Source: Neobacillus pocheonensis
Lineage (GTDB): Bacteria > Bacillota > Bacilli > Bacillales > Cytobacillaceae
Assembly (NCBI GenBank): GCA_023702235.1
Contig: JAMQCR010000002.1
Span: 1-64,000, forward strand
Reading direction: 5' to 3'
Length of the DNA stretch: 64,000 bases
Shown here: positions 39,695 to 49,827 of the stretch, piece after piece
Position numbering within the stretch: the stretch's first letter is position 1
How the letters are laid out: each line of letters opens with the position of its first letter
Program-made: the position numbers and the translations under genes
Notes under the pieces: model-generated
Seen by the model: only the letters and a program-made list of their open reading frames with translations
Databases searched by the model: none
What the model was told of the DNA's origin: nothing

Positions 39695-40036
39695 TTAGCC
39701 ACGACCAATTGTATCGTTCAACTTCTTGCGATACTTCTCCTTCCAAGTTTGCTCATCCTTCACTAGGTCGTCGCAGAAAGCAGCCACGTCCTCGCCCGTA
39801 AGGTCAGTGACTTTCTTGCCTTCCGCTGCTCCTTCCTCGAAGAGGTCGAGAATACCGACAAAGATACGGCTGCTGTCCTTCCAGTCGGTGGGACCACCAC
39901 CAGCAGTCCACATATATTTTTGGATAGCTTTGTAAGCGTTGCGGTACTCAATTGGAAGTGCCTTTGCACGTGCCTCCATCGCCCTCCATTCCCGCTTGTC
40001 ATCCAGACTTCCGATAATTTTTTCAAAAATATTCAT
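39695..40036 (-). CDS. DUF1048 domain-containing protein
   Basis: 113 residues. [20 protein letters not shown] at the start and [19 protein letters not shown] at the end are typical of DUF1048. These proteins are commonly encoded directly after a PadR repressor and before a multidrug ABC exporter, the same order as here. Four-base overlap with padR. Function unknown. Confidence 0.85.
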   Translation of the reverse strand: MNIFEKIIGSLDDKREWRAMEARAKALPIEYRNAYKAIQKYMWTAGGGPTDWKDSSRIFVGILDLFEEGAAEGKKVTDLTGEDVAAFCDDLVKDEQTWKEKYRKKLNDTIGRG

Positions 40037-40377
40037 TTTACTTCTCTCCTTTTGATTTTATTAGTTTTGAGTTCGTTAATTTTACTTGAGACGAAATCCC
40101 ATTTTCTCCAAAAAATTTCATGTTGCTCTTGCCCTGCTGCGTTGAGTGTGTAAAATTTTCTCGGCGGTCCCTTAGTGGATGTTTTTTTCTCGATGTCCAC
40201 CAGATTGTTTTTCTCAAGCCGCATGGTTATCGTATAAACTGTGCCTTCAACCACATCAGTGAAGCCAAGTTCTCGTAGTTGTTGCGTGATTTCATAGCCG
40301 TAAGTTTCACCTCGGCTGATGATCTCAAGTACACAGCCCTCAAGCACCCCTTTCAGCATTTCTGTGATATTTTCCAA
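40033..40377 (-). CDS. PadR family transcriptional repressor
   Basis: 114 residues with the PadR winged helix ([50 protein letters not shown]) and a short C-terminal dimer helix. It probably represses itself, DUF1048 and formerly the ABC exporter, in response to a toxic ligand. Confidence 0.9.
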   Translation of the reverse strand: MENITEMLKGVLEGCVLEIISRGETYGYEITQQLRELGFTDVVEGTVYTITMRLEKNNLVDIEKKTSTKGPPRKFYTLNAAGQEQHEIFWRKWDFVSSKINELKTNKIKRREVK

Positions 40378-40414
40378 ATTCTTTCCTCCATTTGTATTTC
40401 ACTTATTTTTATCA

Positions 40415-40485
40415 GTACTCTGTATCACAGTTATTTTGTATTACTGATATTCAGTATTACTGATTACTAGTATATAGTATTACTA
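40415..40485 (-). promoter_or_regulatory. padR promoter/operator region
   Basis: Repeats of AGTATTACTGAT/ATCAGTAAT-type words, including ACTGATATTCAGTATTACT at 40444-40462, which recurs before the ABC remnant. Fits PadR autoregulation. Confidence 0.5.
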
Positions 40486-40496
40486 AATAGCATCAA

Positions 40497-40796
40497 TTGT
40501 CAATAAAACTTTTCGTCAAAAAAGCCCGTTATTACCGCTTCATAGGTGTTTTTCTCAAATTTGTCAGCTTAGACTTTATTCAGACACGTGATTATTCTCA
40601 AGAAGATCTAAATAATTTAAAAATAACTGGCGAAGGGGTTGATGACCAAGAACTCGCTCATTTTGGTGGACTTGATTTACATGTTAAAGTGACCAAGATG
40701 ATGATTAGTAATACAAACGGTCTCGACTTCGCAAAAAAAAGCAGGCGACTATTTAGTTATAAACGCATTGAGTCAATTAATTTGATGCGTTTGTAA
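40497..40796 (+). CDS. Doubtful hypothetical protein
   Basis: 99 codons. The middle (YSQEDLNNLKITGEGVDDQE) looks protein-like, but there is no convincing ribosome site and no known family. It may be part of an old truncated gene. Confidence 0.25.
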   Translation: MSIKLFVKKARYYRFIGVFLKFVSLDFIQTRDYSQEDLNNLKITGEGVDDQELAHFGGLDLHVKVTKMMISNTNGLDFAKKSRRLFSYKRIESINLMRL

Positions 40797-40966
40797 TTTT
40801 AGAGATAGGCTTTTCAATAAGTTTGTGAAGAAATGTACTTAAACTAAACTGCTTCTTTAGTTGAAGATGAAAGATCACTATAATAGCAATACTATTTTTT
40901 CTGTAATCTTTAAAAAAATTAAAAAACCGTTGGAGGGAAAACTATTGGTGAAAAGGAGGTGGACAA

Positions 40967-41416
40967 ATGAATAAATGGTTTGGGATATTGGCTTTTCTTT
41001 TTGTTTTGGCTATCGGAACATCGTTTCAAGCTCAGGCATTAACGTTTGATCATCTACCCAAAAATCAAACATCGAAACAATGGTCGGTTCAAGTTGGCAA
41101 AGCGGAGCATACTCAACATTCCGTTAAGCCAAAAAAGGGAGTGTATGACACTTATAGTTTTAACGTCAAAAATATCGGGATGAACGTGGACTCGGTAACT
41201 GTCCAGGCATTTCGAAATGAGCCGAATTCAAAAACAAGATTTGCACTCGTTAGCGGAAATGCGAATGAAGTATTGCTTAAACAAACGGGTCAAGAATTCA
41301 AATTTTCTGTTTTTCCGTTGGCCGCAAAAGCAACAGAATTGGAAATTGTCGTCACTTGGAAAGAAAAAGGCATTGATAGAGCTTTGAGAGAAACGTTTGT
41401 GTTTAAACAACAATAG
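40967..41416 (+). CDS. Secreted hypothetical protein
   Basis: 149 residues with a clear signal peptide (MNKWFGILAFLFVLAIGTSF, cleavage likely after QAQA) and a beta-rich mature domain (YDTYSFNVKNIGMNVDSVTV). AAGGAGGTGG is ideally placed before the ATG. No family recognised. It stands alone between repeats. Confidence 0.65.
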   Translation: MNKWFGILAFLFVLAIGTSFQAQALTFDHLPKNQTSKQWSVQVGKAEHTQHSVKPKKGVYDTYSFNVKNIGMNVDSVTVQAFRNEPNSKTRFALVSGNANEVLLKQTGQEFKFSVFPLAAKATELEIVVTWKEKGIDRALRETFVFKQQ

Positions 41417-41680
41417 TTTTAACAAAACAAGGGGAATGTTTTCTCCTTGTTTTTCTTCGTTAACACAATAAGAAAAGTTTCCTCGATAACAGACTTGATC
41501 TTCCACATAAGCACGCGTTAGTTGAAGATTAATTATGAAAACCCATTAACTTTATCTAACGGGTTCCGTTCTTAGGGTGAAAATTCAATTTAACAAAAAA
41601 AAGATTGTTTAATTTAACACTATAATTGCACATTAATTCTCAACAAAATTTGCAAGAAAAATTCAAAAAAATATGATAAA

Positions 41681-41720
41681 AAACACAAAAGAGCATCGAA
41701 ATTAGATGCTCTTTTGTGTT
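41681..41720. terminator. Strong bidirectional terminator
   Basis: AACACAAAAGAGCATC pairs with GATGCTCTTTTGTGTT over a seven-base loop. It serves the minus-strand fragment at 41771 and possibly the secreted protein gene. Confidence 0.7.
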
Positions 41721-41770
41721 GGTTCATTTTCGTTTATTCATTTTTCAAATTTAGGCTTTTAAGTTTTAGA

Positions 41771-41911
41771 TTATTTGAAATTGATTTCCACATTTTCCGA
41801 ATCTTGTTCATCTCCGTACAGAGTTACCGTGGCTTCATAATCATTTTTCCAACTAAGGGATACATTTGAAGACTTAAGAGTTGCTCCATCGTTGCCAATA
41901 TATCCTTCTTC
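41771..41911 (-). pseudogene. C-terminal gene fragment
   Basis: 46 codons with no start (SNVSLSWKNDYEATVTLYGD to INFK), ending in TAA and followed by a terminator. The upstream part is replaced by a REP/MITE-like repeat at 41916, so repeat insertion probably broke the gene. Confidence 0.5.
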
Positions 41912-41915
41912 AGCT

Positions 41916-41995
41916 AACCTGCTTCGTTAGTGGAACAAGAAAAGGGCTACCGCAGCAACCCATTCTTGAACTCTTGCACCACGTTAGTTGAATAT
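41916..41995. repeat. REP/MITE-like repeat copy
   Basis: CCTGCTTCGTTAGTGGAACA at the left and GCACCACGTTAGTTGAA at the right, with a GGGCTACCGCAGCAACCC middle. It abuts the coding fragment at 41771-41911. Confidence 0.6.
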
Positions 41996-42073
41996 CATTT
42001 ATTTACAAACTGAAGTATCTATTAAGAATAAAAAGAGGTAAGAACATTTTTTATAATTGATAACTGACATAAA

Positions 42074-42484
42074 CTATTTACTTGTTAATATTAACTTTCG
42101 TGTTTTGGCATCATATATTTTATAACCAATTTCAAAATTATGGTCTTTTGTTACTGTCACTCTACAATAATAAGGGATTGACTTTCCATAAGCATCAAGG
42201 TCAGGAATATCTTTGAAAGTAAACACCTCACCAGTATTAAGCATATTAAAGTCCGCTTCAGAAGAACGACCTGATGAATCTATTTCGATTACACACTTCC
42301 CACTAACGACATCATATTCCTTCAGCACAACATATTTTAGGCTTGGAAGAGTAACCGCTAAAAGTAATACACCCATAAATAAGTATCCAAGGCATTTAAC
42401 TATACCAATATTAGTAATAAAGCCAAATACTGCGGCTATTACAAACAAGGTTCCAAGTATGAGCATTATATAATAAAAAGACAT
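42074..42484 (-). CDS. Membrane protein of unknown function
   Basis: 136 residues with two N-terminal membrane helices (IMLILGTLFVIAAVFGFI and YLFMGVLLLAVTLPSL) and an extracytoplasmic C-terminal domain. AGGAAG precedes the ATG. No family recognised. Confidence 0.6.
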   Translation of the reverse strand: MSFYYIMLILGTLFVIAAVFGFITNIGIVKCLGYLFMGVLLLAVTLPSLKYVVLKEYDVVSGKCVIEIDSSGRSSEADFNMLNTGEVFTFKDIPDLDAYGKSIPYYCRVTVTKDHNFEIGYKIYDAKTRKLILTSK

Positions 42485-42540
42485 TTTTTCACTTCCTATA
42501 ACAATTAAATGGAATATAATATTACCTTTTCTTCCACTAT

Positions 42541-42603
42541 ACTGCTTCGTTAGTGCAATAAGAAAGGGATCGCAGCAGCGATCCCTTTCTTATTGCACCC
42601 ATA
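42541..42603. repeat. REP/MITE-like repeat with a perfect 20-base stem
   Basis: ACTGCTTCGTTAG precedes a hairpin whose 20-base arms (42554-42573 and 42578-42597) are perfect complements over AGCA. It fills the gap between the membrane gene and vmlR. Confidence 0.7.
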
Positions 42604-42801
42604 GTTTAAGTACAGTGCTTCACAATCCTTATTTATTTTTCTTTTGCAGTATAATCAACTTAAAAAAATTCCTAAATGATAATAGGTACATCTCACTTTT
42701 ATTGAGATGCACCTTTTGATTTTCATTATTAACAAAATGAGAATAACAAAAGTAGAATTCGTGAATTCATTTCTTAAATATTAAGAAGACTTTACCACAA
42801 A

Positions 42802-44442
42802 TCATTGAAGCCCCTTTAATAATTTCGTGAGGTCTTTAAACCTAAGATCCAGTTCCTCATATTCTTTATTATTTGGAGTGATAAAGCTAAGCTTCCCTAA
42901 AACTTCTTGTCGTTCTGTTTCAAGCGTTAAACGCAATTCATCATTATCATCTCTTTTTGGTGATGATTCCTTCTCATTAAATTGTTTATATATGGTTTTA
43001 TTTGAAAAAATGAGCTTAATGTTTGTTGTTCTTTCAAGAAAATAGCGATCGTGAGACACGACCAATAATGTTCCATTATATTGTTCTAATGTTTCTTCAA
43101 GTTGTTCACGAGAAGGCAAGTCTAGATGGTTCGTAGGTTCATCTAGGATGAGTACATCTTTTTCTTCTAGAATGTATTTCATTAACTTACACTTCACACG
43201 CTCACCCATGCTCATATTCCCAATAGGCTCTGTCCACTGAGAATCCAGAAATCCTAAATGTTTCATTAAATTTCGTACGTGCCCTCTCTCTACATATGAC
43301 TCTTTATAAAATAACTGTTCGGGAGTTTGATCAAGAGGCAAGTCAAATACTTCTTGAGTTAAATAGCCAATATTTGCTGATGGAGAAACCCAGATATCGC
43401 CTTTGGTAACTGTTTCTTTACCGGCTATCATATTCAAAAAGGTCGTCTTACCACTTCCATTTGGACCTGTAACTGAAACCTTTTCTCCATGCTGAATGGT
43501 AAAATTAGCACCTTTAAAAAGTGTATGTCCTTCAAAAGACTTTTCTAAATTTTTAACTTCTAAGAATCGCTTGCCTACTCTATTATTCGATTTTAATGTG
43601 AAATTCACTTGGTATTCATCCTTAGGCACATCAACTTTAATTTTTTCAAGTTCTTTTTCAAGACGCTTTTGTTTTGATTTTACTTGTGCATCCATTCGTT
43701 TAGCTTTTACACGATAGTATTCTTTAGGGAATTCCTGTTTTGTTGATTGTGCGTGAGCTGATTTTGACCATGATGTTAGTTGATTGATTTGTCCTTCAAT
43801 ACGTTCTTTCATCTTTTGTTGTTTCTCATATTCACGTTGCTGTGTAAGTCTTTCCTTTTCACGGAATTTTATATAACTAGTGTAGTTACCACTATGACTA
43901 ATGAGCTTTTGGTTTTCAATTGACCATATTTTCGTGACAACTTTATCTAAGAAATAACGATCATGTGATACGAGAATAATGGTGCCTTTATAACTATTAA
44001 TTTGGCTTATTAGGAAGTCCGTACTCCGTTCATCCAAATGATTTGTTGGTTCGTCCACCAATAAAATGTCCGTATTTTTGGCTAAACCTTTTGCAAGGCG
44101 GGCTTTCAATCTTTCTCCTCCACTTAAATTCGAGAAATCACGGATTGGGACATTCCACTTTCTTAATAACGCTTCTTCTTGAGGTGTTACCTCATCAAAA
44201 GAATATGACTCGGTTTCTTGTTCAACCATAGTTATTAAAATTTCATCCTGCAGGTGTTTAATGTGTCCTCCTGTTGGTGGAAAGTCACCGTTCAGTAAAT
44301 GCAACAACGTTGATTTTCCAGCACCATTTTCACCTATGATTCCGATAATATCCCCTTGCTGTACATTCGTATTTATTTTTTCAAAAATAATATGATTTTG
44401 AATTTCAACCTTTATATTTTGTAACTGCATTAGCTCAAACAT
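42802..44442 (-). CDS. vmlR: VmlR-type AB C-F ribosomal protection protein
   Basis: 546 residues, against 547 for B. subtilis VmlR, with two ABC domains and no membrane part. Walker A motifs GENGAGKST and GPNGSGKTT, signatures LSGGERLKARLAKG and MSMGERVKCKLM, and Walker B/D-loop LLVDEPTNHLD and LILDEPTNHLD. The linker (arginine/lysine-rich, WSKSAHAQSTK) reaches into the ribosome. VmlR protects against virginiamycin M, lincosamides and pleuromutilins. Its leader has a short upstream ORF and a terminator/antiterminator pair. Confidence 0.92.
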   Translation of the reverse strand: MFELMQLQNIKVEIQNHIIFEKINTNVQQGDIIGIIGENGAGKSTLLHLLNGDFPPTGGHIKHLQDEILITMVEQETESYSFDEVTPQEEALLRKWNVPIRDFSNLSGGERLKARLAKGLAKNTDILLVDEPTNHLDERSTDFLISQINSYKGTIILVSHDRYFLDKVVTKIWSIENQKLISHSGNYTSYIKFREKERLTQQREYEKQQKMKERIEGQINQLTSWSKSAHAQSTKQEFPKEYYRVKAKRMDAQVKSKQKRLEKELEKIKVDVPKDEYQVNFTLKSNNRVGKRFLEVKNLEKSFEGHTLFKGANFTIQHGEKVSVTGPNGSGKTTFLNMIAGKETVTKGDIWVSPSANIGYLTQEVFDLPLDQTPEQLFYKESYVERGHVRNLMKHLGFLDSQWTEPIGNMSMGERVKCKLMKYILEEKDVLILDEPTNHLDLPSREQLEETLEQYNGTLLVVSHDRYFLERTTNIKLIFSNKTIYKQFNEKESSPKRDDNDELRLTLETERQEVLGKLSFITPNNKEYEELDLRFKDLTKLLKGLQ

Positions 44443-44471
44443 AAAGAATCATCCCTTCTTTTTCAGGGAGA

Positions 44472-44610
44472 ATAAAAAATCCTCCCAAATAATTTTGGAA
44501 GGATTAGTCAAATCACCTTTTTGCCGTACTCAAATAAGCTATTTAGCCTTTCAGCCACTTAGCATCATAGTTATTTTAGTATATAGAAAAACGGGCAGAC
44601 TAATCCTAAG
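44472..44610 (-). promoter_or_regulatory. vmlR transcription-attenuation leader
   Basis: The terminator AATCCTTCC/GGGAGGATT plus T-run lies at 44472-44506. An upstream GGATTAGTC (44597-44605) can pair with GACTAATCC (44501-44509), which would open the terminator. Between them is a five-codon upstream ORF, MMLSG (44551-44568). This matches ribosome-stalling attenuation known for vmlR. Confidence 0.75.
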
Positions 44611-44779
44611 TTTTATTATCTGAAATATTCTATTTCAAATGTTAAAAATTAGGTTAGTTATCCATTGTCCACCCATCATTCCTTTCGTTTAATAGTAAAT
44701 ACGATTTTAACACTTCTTAGTCAAGAATACAAGTTGTCGTAACTAACAATCAAAAATGAGATTGTGAAATTTTGCACTT

Positions 44780-44858
44780 AAACTATCCTGCCCCGTTAGC
44801 CATTCATGCAGCGCTGTTTTTGCGCTGCATGAATGGCTAACGGATACTTGAAGATGGC
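44780..44858. repeat. REP/MITE-like repeat with a perfect 22-base stem
   Basis: ACTATCCTGCCCCGTTAG precedes arms of 22 bases (44793-44814 and 44822-44843) over a seven-base loop, then GGATACTTGAAG. Best-preserved member of the family in the window. Confidence 0.75.
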
Positions 44859-45002
44859 TCCATCCAATTCACTAACTCCTTACATTTTTTCGTTTAGTAT
44901 GCACGTCTTTGTTCCACTTTATTAGTTTGAAAAACAAAATGACTATCCGACAATAATAGCTATTCCTAAATCACTATTTTGTAACCATATTTATCTATTC
45001 CT

Positions 45003-45095
45003 TATTCAACTGCACCTTTAGATGAAAAAGCGGTTGAAAAAAAGAGCTGCCGCAGCAACTCATTACGATCTTCAACTCTTGCACCAGTTAGTTAA
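45003..45095. repeat. REP/MITE-like repeat copy
   Basis: CAACTGCACCTTTAGATGAA at the left and CTCTTGCACCAGTTAGTTAA at the right, with a GAGCTGCCGCAGCAACTC hairpin in between. Confidence 0.6.
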
Positions 45096-45684
45096 TTTTT
45101 TTCAATCTTACAAATCCACTTTTAATAATTCAGTTAATAACCAACAAAATAGGGTTAGCAAGAATAGAATACTCCAATTTCCACTACCTATATGAAGTAC
45201 CCCCAATGTTCTGGAAGTAATGCTATTACTTCATAAATCACCATAAATACTAACCAATAAATATATAAAGAATTCTTTTTAATAATGGAGAGTTAAATGG
45301 ATACCATATCAAAAACATAATATTCACAGGTGGTAAAAGCATTGATGATATAATTTTTAAAGGGTTCCGTTTCAGGGTGCACGACATTAAAATGACATGT
45401 CAAATGGCATACGAATTGACGTATGCCATTTTTGTTGTTATACCAAGGTTTCATGTCAATTCTGTGTAGATTTGGCAATCAAATGTTTAAGATGTTAATT
45501 GGGTGACAATACTTTTTGTGCAATGAAAAAAAGCTGTCAATTCTTGATGCTCCGAGGAGCGGGTTCTAGAATAATAAGTTGTTTACTTTTCTTCAATCAA
45601 TAAACCATTGATAAACAAAGGTTTTCAATTTACGAGTTAAGATAAACGCAGATTTACAACGTTAAAGAAATTACAGTATTTAAA
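45096..45684. other. Gene-free stretch
   Basis: No start with ribosome site and no recognisable domain between the repeat and the gerA terminator. Confidence 0.45.
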
Positions 45685-45724
45685 AATCCCAATCTCACAG
45701 TAATATAAATGAGAAATTGGGATT
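45685..45724 (-). terminator. Intrinsic terminator of gerA
   Basis: AATCCCAAT pairs with ATTGGGATT, followed on the minus strand by TTTTTAAA, about 100 bases after the gerA stop. Confidence 0.65.
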
Positions 45725-45827
45725 TAATTATTCAATAATTGCACCTGTATAATAAGATATTTTATGAAATATAAAAGAACTTATTATACAGTGCATGGCA
45801 TATGTTTTTTCAATCCACCTCAAACCA

Positions 45828-47276
45828 CTATTTATTATCTTTATGCGGATAGGTGTGTTTGCTATTAATCAATTTCCGTAAATCTCCTCTGATGAGAGCA
45901 TCTTTCATTTCGTCCCAACGAAACGGAATAAAAGGCGCTAAATACGGTACACCGAGGGATCTAAGTGACGCCATATACATTGTAACAACAAACATTCCGA
46001 CGAGCATACCTGTTAGTCCAAAAAAATAACCAAGAAATAATAATAGATATCGAAGTGTACGCATGGCACCCCATAATCCACCTGCTGTAATGTTCAAACT
46101 GGTTAAATAATTGAGCCCTACTACAATTAATGTTAATGAATGAATGAGTTTGGCTTCTACTGCTGTTTGCCCGACCACAATCGCGCCAATGAGTGATACG
46201 AGTATGATAGATAGTTTCGGGACCCGAAGCGAAACTTCGGCGAGTAAATCAAACAAAAAAGATAGAAACAGAACCTCTATAAGAATCGGCATGAGTGTAT
46301 CCGATTGTGTTAACAATTTCTCATCAAACGGATGCCGTAACCAATGAGGATGAAATCGAACCATAGTCACATAAAGTCCAAGCAACCCAATTGACAAAAA
46401 CCAACAGAAAAATCGTAGTGCTCTGACAATAAAACGACCTGATTTTAGATTGTACTCATCTGGTTGATGAAAATAATGGAGAAAAAGAGTTGGAACAATT
46501 AGCGCATAAGGGGTTCCATTGACGAAGATAACGACTCTACCTTCAAATAATGCAGAAACAGTCACATCTGGACGCTCGCATGTAAACACTAGTGGGAATA
46601 ACGTCTTTTTCTCTTCGATTGCGTCTTCGATTACTCGTGCTTCTAATAAATAGGTTACATCAATGTCTTTAATTTTTTTTCTTGTTTCATCTAACACTTT
46701 TTGATCAACAAATTTTTCTAGATAAACGATCGCAACATCGGTTTGCGATTCACTTCCTACACGAATCGTTTCCACATTAAAGCTTGATATTTGTACCATG
46801 TTTCGCAGAAGGTTAAGATTGATTTTCAACTGTTCTGTGAAACCAATCATTGAACCTCTCGAAGTTCGTTGGCTATCTGGTTCAGCTAGTGCTCTTTTTT
46901 GCCAATCAGACGAATCGGCTAAAATTCCTTGATTAAACCCATCGATTAAAACGAGTGTTTTTCCTTTTGATAACCCATTTCGAATCGCATCAAACGTGGT
47001 TTCAATACTAACATCAATCACAGAAAGGTGACCCAAAACAATCGTCTCGATACTCTCGATCCTCTCAATCCGTAACAAGGGAGCAAGAAGATGCTCCTGT
47101 ACATTTTTCGTATCGGTGATCTCGTCAAGGTAGAGAATAGCCGCTTCTCGAACAACGTCATCTTTCATTGTAAATGATCGTATTTTTAAATCGGAAGTCG
47201 CATGAACTTCTTCTTGCATATGCCGGAGATTTTTCTGCAAACTAACAGATAAAGAAGATGGTTCAATATTGTTCAT
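45828..47276 (-). CDS. Spore germination protein, GerA-type A subunit
   Basis: 482 residues from ATG 47276, chosen for AAGGAGAG upstream; a longer frame to 47330 lacks a site. The N-terminal soluble domain (IRSFTMKDDVVREAAILYLD, VLIDGFNQGILADS) is followed by four or five membrane helices after HPHWLRHPFDEK, as in GerAA. These subunits oligomerise in the spore inner membrane as nutrient-gated channels. The B and C partners normally follow; here a terminator follows instead, so it is an orphan subunit in this window. Intact. Confidence 0.9.
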   Translation of the reverse strand: MNNIEPSSLSVSLQKNLRHMQEEVHATSDLKIRSFTMKDDVVREAAILYLDEITDTKNVQEHLLAPLLRIERIESIETIVLGHLSVIDVSIETTFDAIRNGLSKGKTLVLIDGFNQGILADSSDWQKRALAEPDSQRTSRGSMIGFTEQLKINLNLLRNMVQISSFNVETIRVGSESQTDVAIVYLEKFVDQKVLDETRKKIKDIDVTYLLEARVIEDAIEEKKTLFPLVFTCERPDVTVSALFEGRVVIFVNGTPYALIVPTLFLHYFHQPDEYNLKSGRFIVRALRFFCWFLSIGLLGLYVTMVRFHPHWLRHPFDEKLLTQSDTLMPILIEVLFLSFLFDLLAEVSLRVPKLSIILVSLIGAIVVGQTAVEAKLIHSLTLIVVGLNYLTSLNITAGGLWGAMRTLRYLLLFLGYFFGLTGMLVGMFVVTMYMASLRSLGVPYLAPFIPFRWDEMKDALIRGDLRKLINSKHTYPHKDNK

Positions 47277-47341
47277 TTGGTCTCTCCTTCTCCTTTTTCG
47301 TATAGCATGCACAATTTTGATCGACTTCATTAGTTTGTATA

Positions 47342-47916
47342 TTACGCTAAAGCCATTTTTTTTGTATCTGGTATTAAAGTAATAAGATTTCCTGATATTT
47401 TAAAACGGGAAGTAAATGAAGGTGACGAAATTGCCAAGCATATTTATGGTGGAAATATTACATCAGCAAAACTATCATCAGAATTAGAGGAAACAGATAA
47501 AACGATACAGAAGTTCATTGGTTTTAAACCGACTCTCTACCGCCCCGTTGGAGATCTTTATAATGATTTAATTATTAATACAGCTAAAAAAAGGAAAAGT
47601 AGTTGTATTATGGTCATGGGATCAAGATTCTCGTGGTTGGGCAAATCCTCCAGCAAGTCAAATTTGTAACTATATAACAAAAGGTGCAAAGCCAGGTAAT
47701 ATCATTTTATTTCATGATTGGCATGGTATTGAATATACTCAGACTTGTCAAACAGTAAATGCATTAGATAACATTTTAAATTATTTAAACAAGCATGGGT
47801 ATAAATGTGTAACTGTATCTGAATTGCTCTACCGCTCGACACAGATAATTCCAGACTCTTTGGAAATTTATCCTTTAAAGAGAAAAAAAACGTCTCACAT
47901 TAATTTAATGTTTTAA
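47342..47916 (+). pseudogene. Polysaccharide deacetylase, C-terminal part
   Basis: NodB-homology domain from AKAIFFVSG to the end: FPDILKREVNEGDEIAKHIY, FKPTLYRPVGDLYND, LWSWDQDSRGWANPP, IILFHDWHG, YKCVTVSELL. An extra A in a 7-A run near 47590 adds a frameshift. The N-terminus, including the DDG metal motif, is missing. A matching N-terminal piece lies downstream at 49633-49791. Confidence 0.75.
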
Positions 47917-48108
47917 ATACATTTTTTTGCAAAAATAATATAAGTACTTCGCACCTAAATAATTAAGTAAACTAGTTGAGTTTAATTGGTTCTTTTGAGT
48001 TTGATTATGTTCCTTGACAACATGCTTTATAAATACAAAAAGCACCTCATTCTTTGGTATAGTGGATTTGTCTAGAATACACTACCAAACAGAAGAGGTG
48101 CCTCCTAT

Positions 48109-49471
48109 ATGATAGAGCATAATTGCCAAAACAATCAACTATCAAAAGAATTAAAATCTGTTTTTAATGAGTTAGAGATTTCCAAACATCTTCGAAATGC
48201 TGGAATTAAGAAGAAGTTCGGGTGTTTCAGCTTTCTGTTTGTTTCAACTAGTTTTTTGCCTTGTTTTTCAACTTAAAAGTTGGTTTAGCCTTCTTCGTTC
48301 AAAGAAGGGAGATCTTTACTCAGCTAAAGATTCTGTCTACAGATTCATGAATCATTCAAAGTTTGCTTGGCGTCGTTTTTTAACCATCCTTAGTGCGAGT
48401 ACTATCCAAAAGGTGAATGTTCTAACCGATTCGAACCGTCCAAAAGTGCTAATTATTGATGATTTTATGTTTGAGCGAAATCGGAGTAAAAAAGTGGAGC
48501 TATTAGCTCGCTGTATGGATCATTCTTCCTTGACCAAACGTTTTTACAAAGGATTTCGTATGCTTACTATGGGCTGGTCAGATGGCTTTACCTTCATACC
48601 TCTAGATTTTACGTTATTGAGTTCGAAGAACTCACAAATAAACGGGATATCTTCCGATATCGATAAACGCAGTTCTGGCTATAAACGTCGGTTAGAGGCG
48701 TTGGAAACATCCCCATCGCTCATTCCAAGTATGATAGAGCAATCATTATAGTCAGGTGTGCCAGCTGATTATGTGTTGATGGATACATGGTTTACTCAAC
48801 AACCTTTAATAAAATCTATCGTTGAAATTGGTCTTGATGTAATTGGCATGGTGAAAGCAACGAATCAACGTTACTTGGTTAATAATTGTAGACTGTCTTT
48901 AAAAGAACTCTATTCTTTTGCCATACCAATTCAAAGCAGAAAAGGAATTTTACGATCCATACACACAACCATGGCGAACGGAATTGAAGTAAAAGTTGTG
49001 TTTATTCAAAACCGAAATAAGAAGAGCGAATGGCTAGCCATTCTCAGTACTGATTGCACACTTTCAGAACAAGAGATTGTACGCATTTATGGAATGCGAT
49101 GGGATATTGAAGTCTTCTTTAAAACAACTAAATCTTTATTACGACTACAAAAAGAGTTTCAAGGCATGTCGTTTGATTTATTGATTAGCCACACAACCAT
49201 TGTGTTTTCAAGATATATTGTCTTATCGTGGCAAAATCGCTGTAACAAGGATCAGCGCACATTAGGTGGACTCTTCTATGAACTTTGTGATGAAATAAAT
49301 GAACTTGATTGGGCTGTAGCTCTACAGCAATTAATCGAGCTTCTTGAAGATACTCTAAAAAAGACAAACAAGAAAATTCAAAAATTAATCAAAAGTCAAC
49401 TTCAGCAATGGATCGATGGCCTTCCCAACTATATTAAGGCTTATTTGTCGAATTCACTCTGCGAAGTTTGA
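48109..49471 (+). pseudogene. IS4-family transposase (frameshift and nonsense codon)
   Basis: About 450 residues after repair. DDE motifs: VLIIDDFMFERNRSKKVELL, DYVLMDTWFTQ and the E in RWDIEVFFKTTKSLL. An extra G near 48228 shifts the frame and TAG at 48749 stops it. A long hairpin (GCACCTC...GAGGTGC around TTTGGTA/TACCAAA, 48045-48104) lies just before the start and may be the IS end and leader. Remnant. Confidence 0.8.
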
Positions 49472-49632
49472 GTCAGTAATAAAACCCTTTAGACCTTGTG
49501 CGTGTAATTTAAAGGGCTTTTTAATGCATACTAACTGTTGTTTACCAAATTACAACATAGTACAGCGAATAATTGAGCAAATTATTAAAAATCTAAAACT
49601 CTTTATCAAAGTAATGGAGGCATATAAAGGTT

Positions 49633-49791
49633 ATGACACGGATTTGTTTACTAATTATACTTACCTGTTCTTGTTTTATTACCCATACAAATGCCTCTAC
49701 TGACATGATAAGGAGAAAGGAAGTGGAGCCAACTGGACAAGTAGTTTGGGAAGTTCATACATCGAAAAAGGTCATCGCTTTGACATATTGA
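49633..49791 (+). pseudogene. Polysaccharide deacetylase, N-terminal part
   Basis: 52 codons: a signal peptide (MTRICLLIILTCSCFITHTN) and VVWEVHTSKKVIALT, the strand that normally leads into FDDGP. The frame ends at TGA just before the IS3 element at 49808. GGAGG lies upstream. The missing rest fits the fragment at 47342, which lies upstream instead of downstream. Confidence 0.65.
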
Positions 49792-49827
49792 ACTGTAACC
49801 CTTAATATGGACAGTTTAAAAAAGAGC

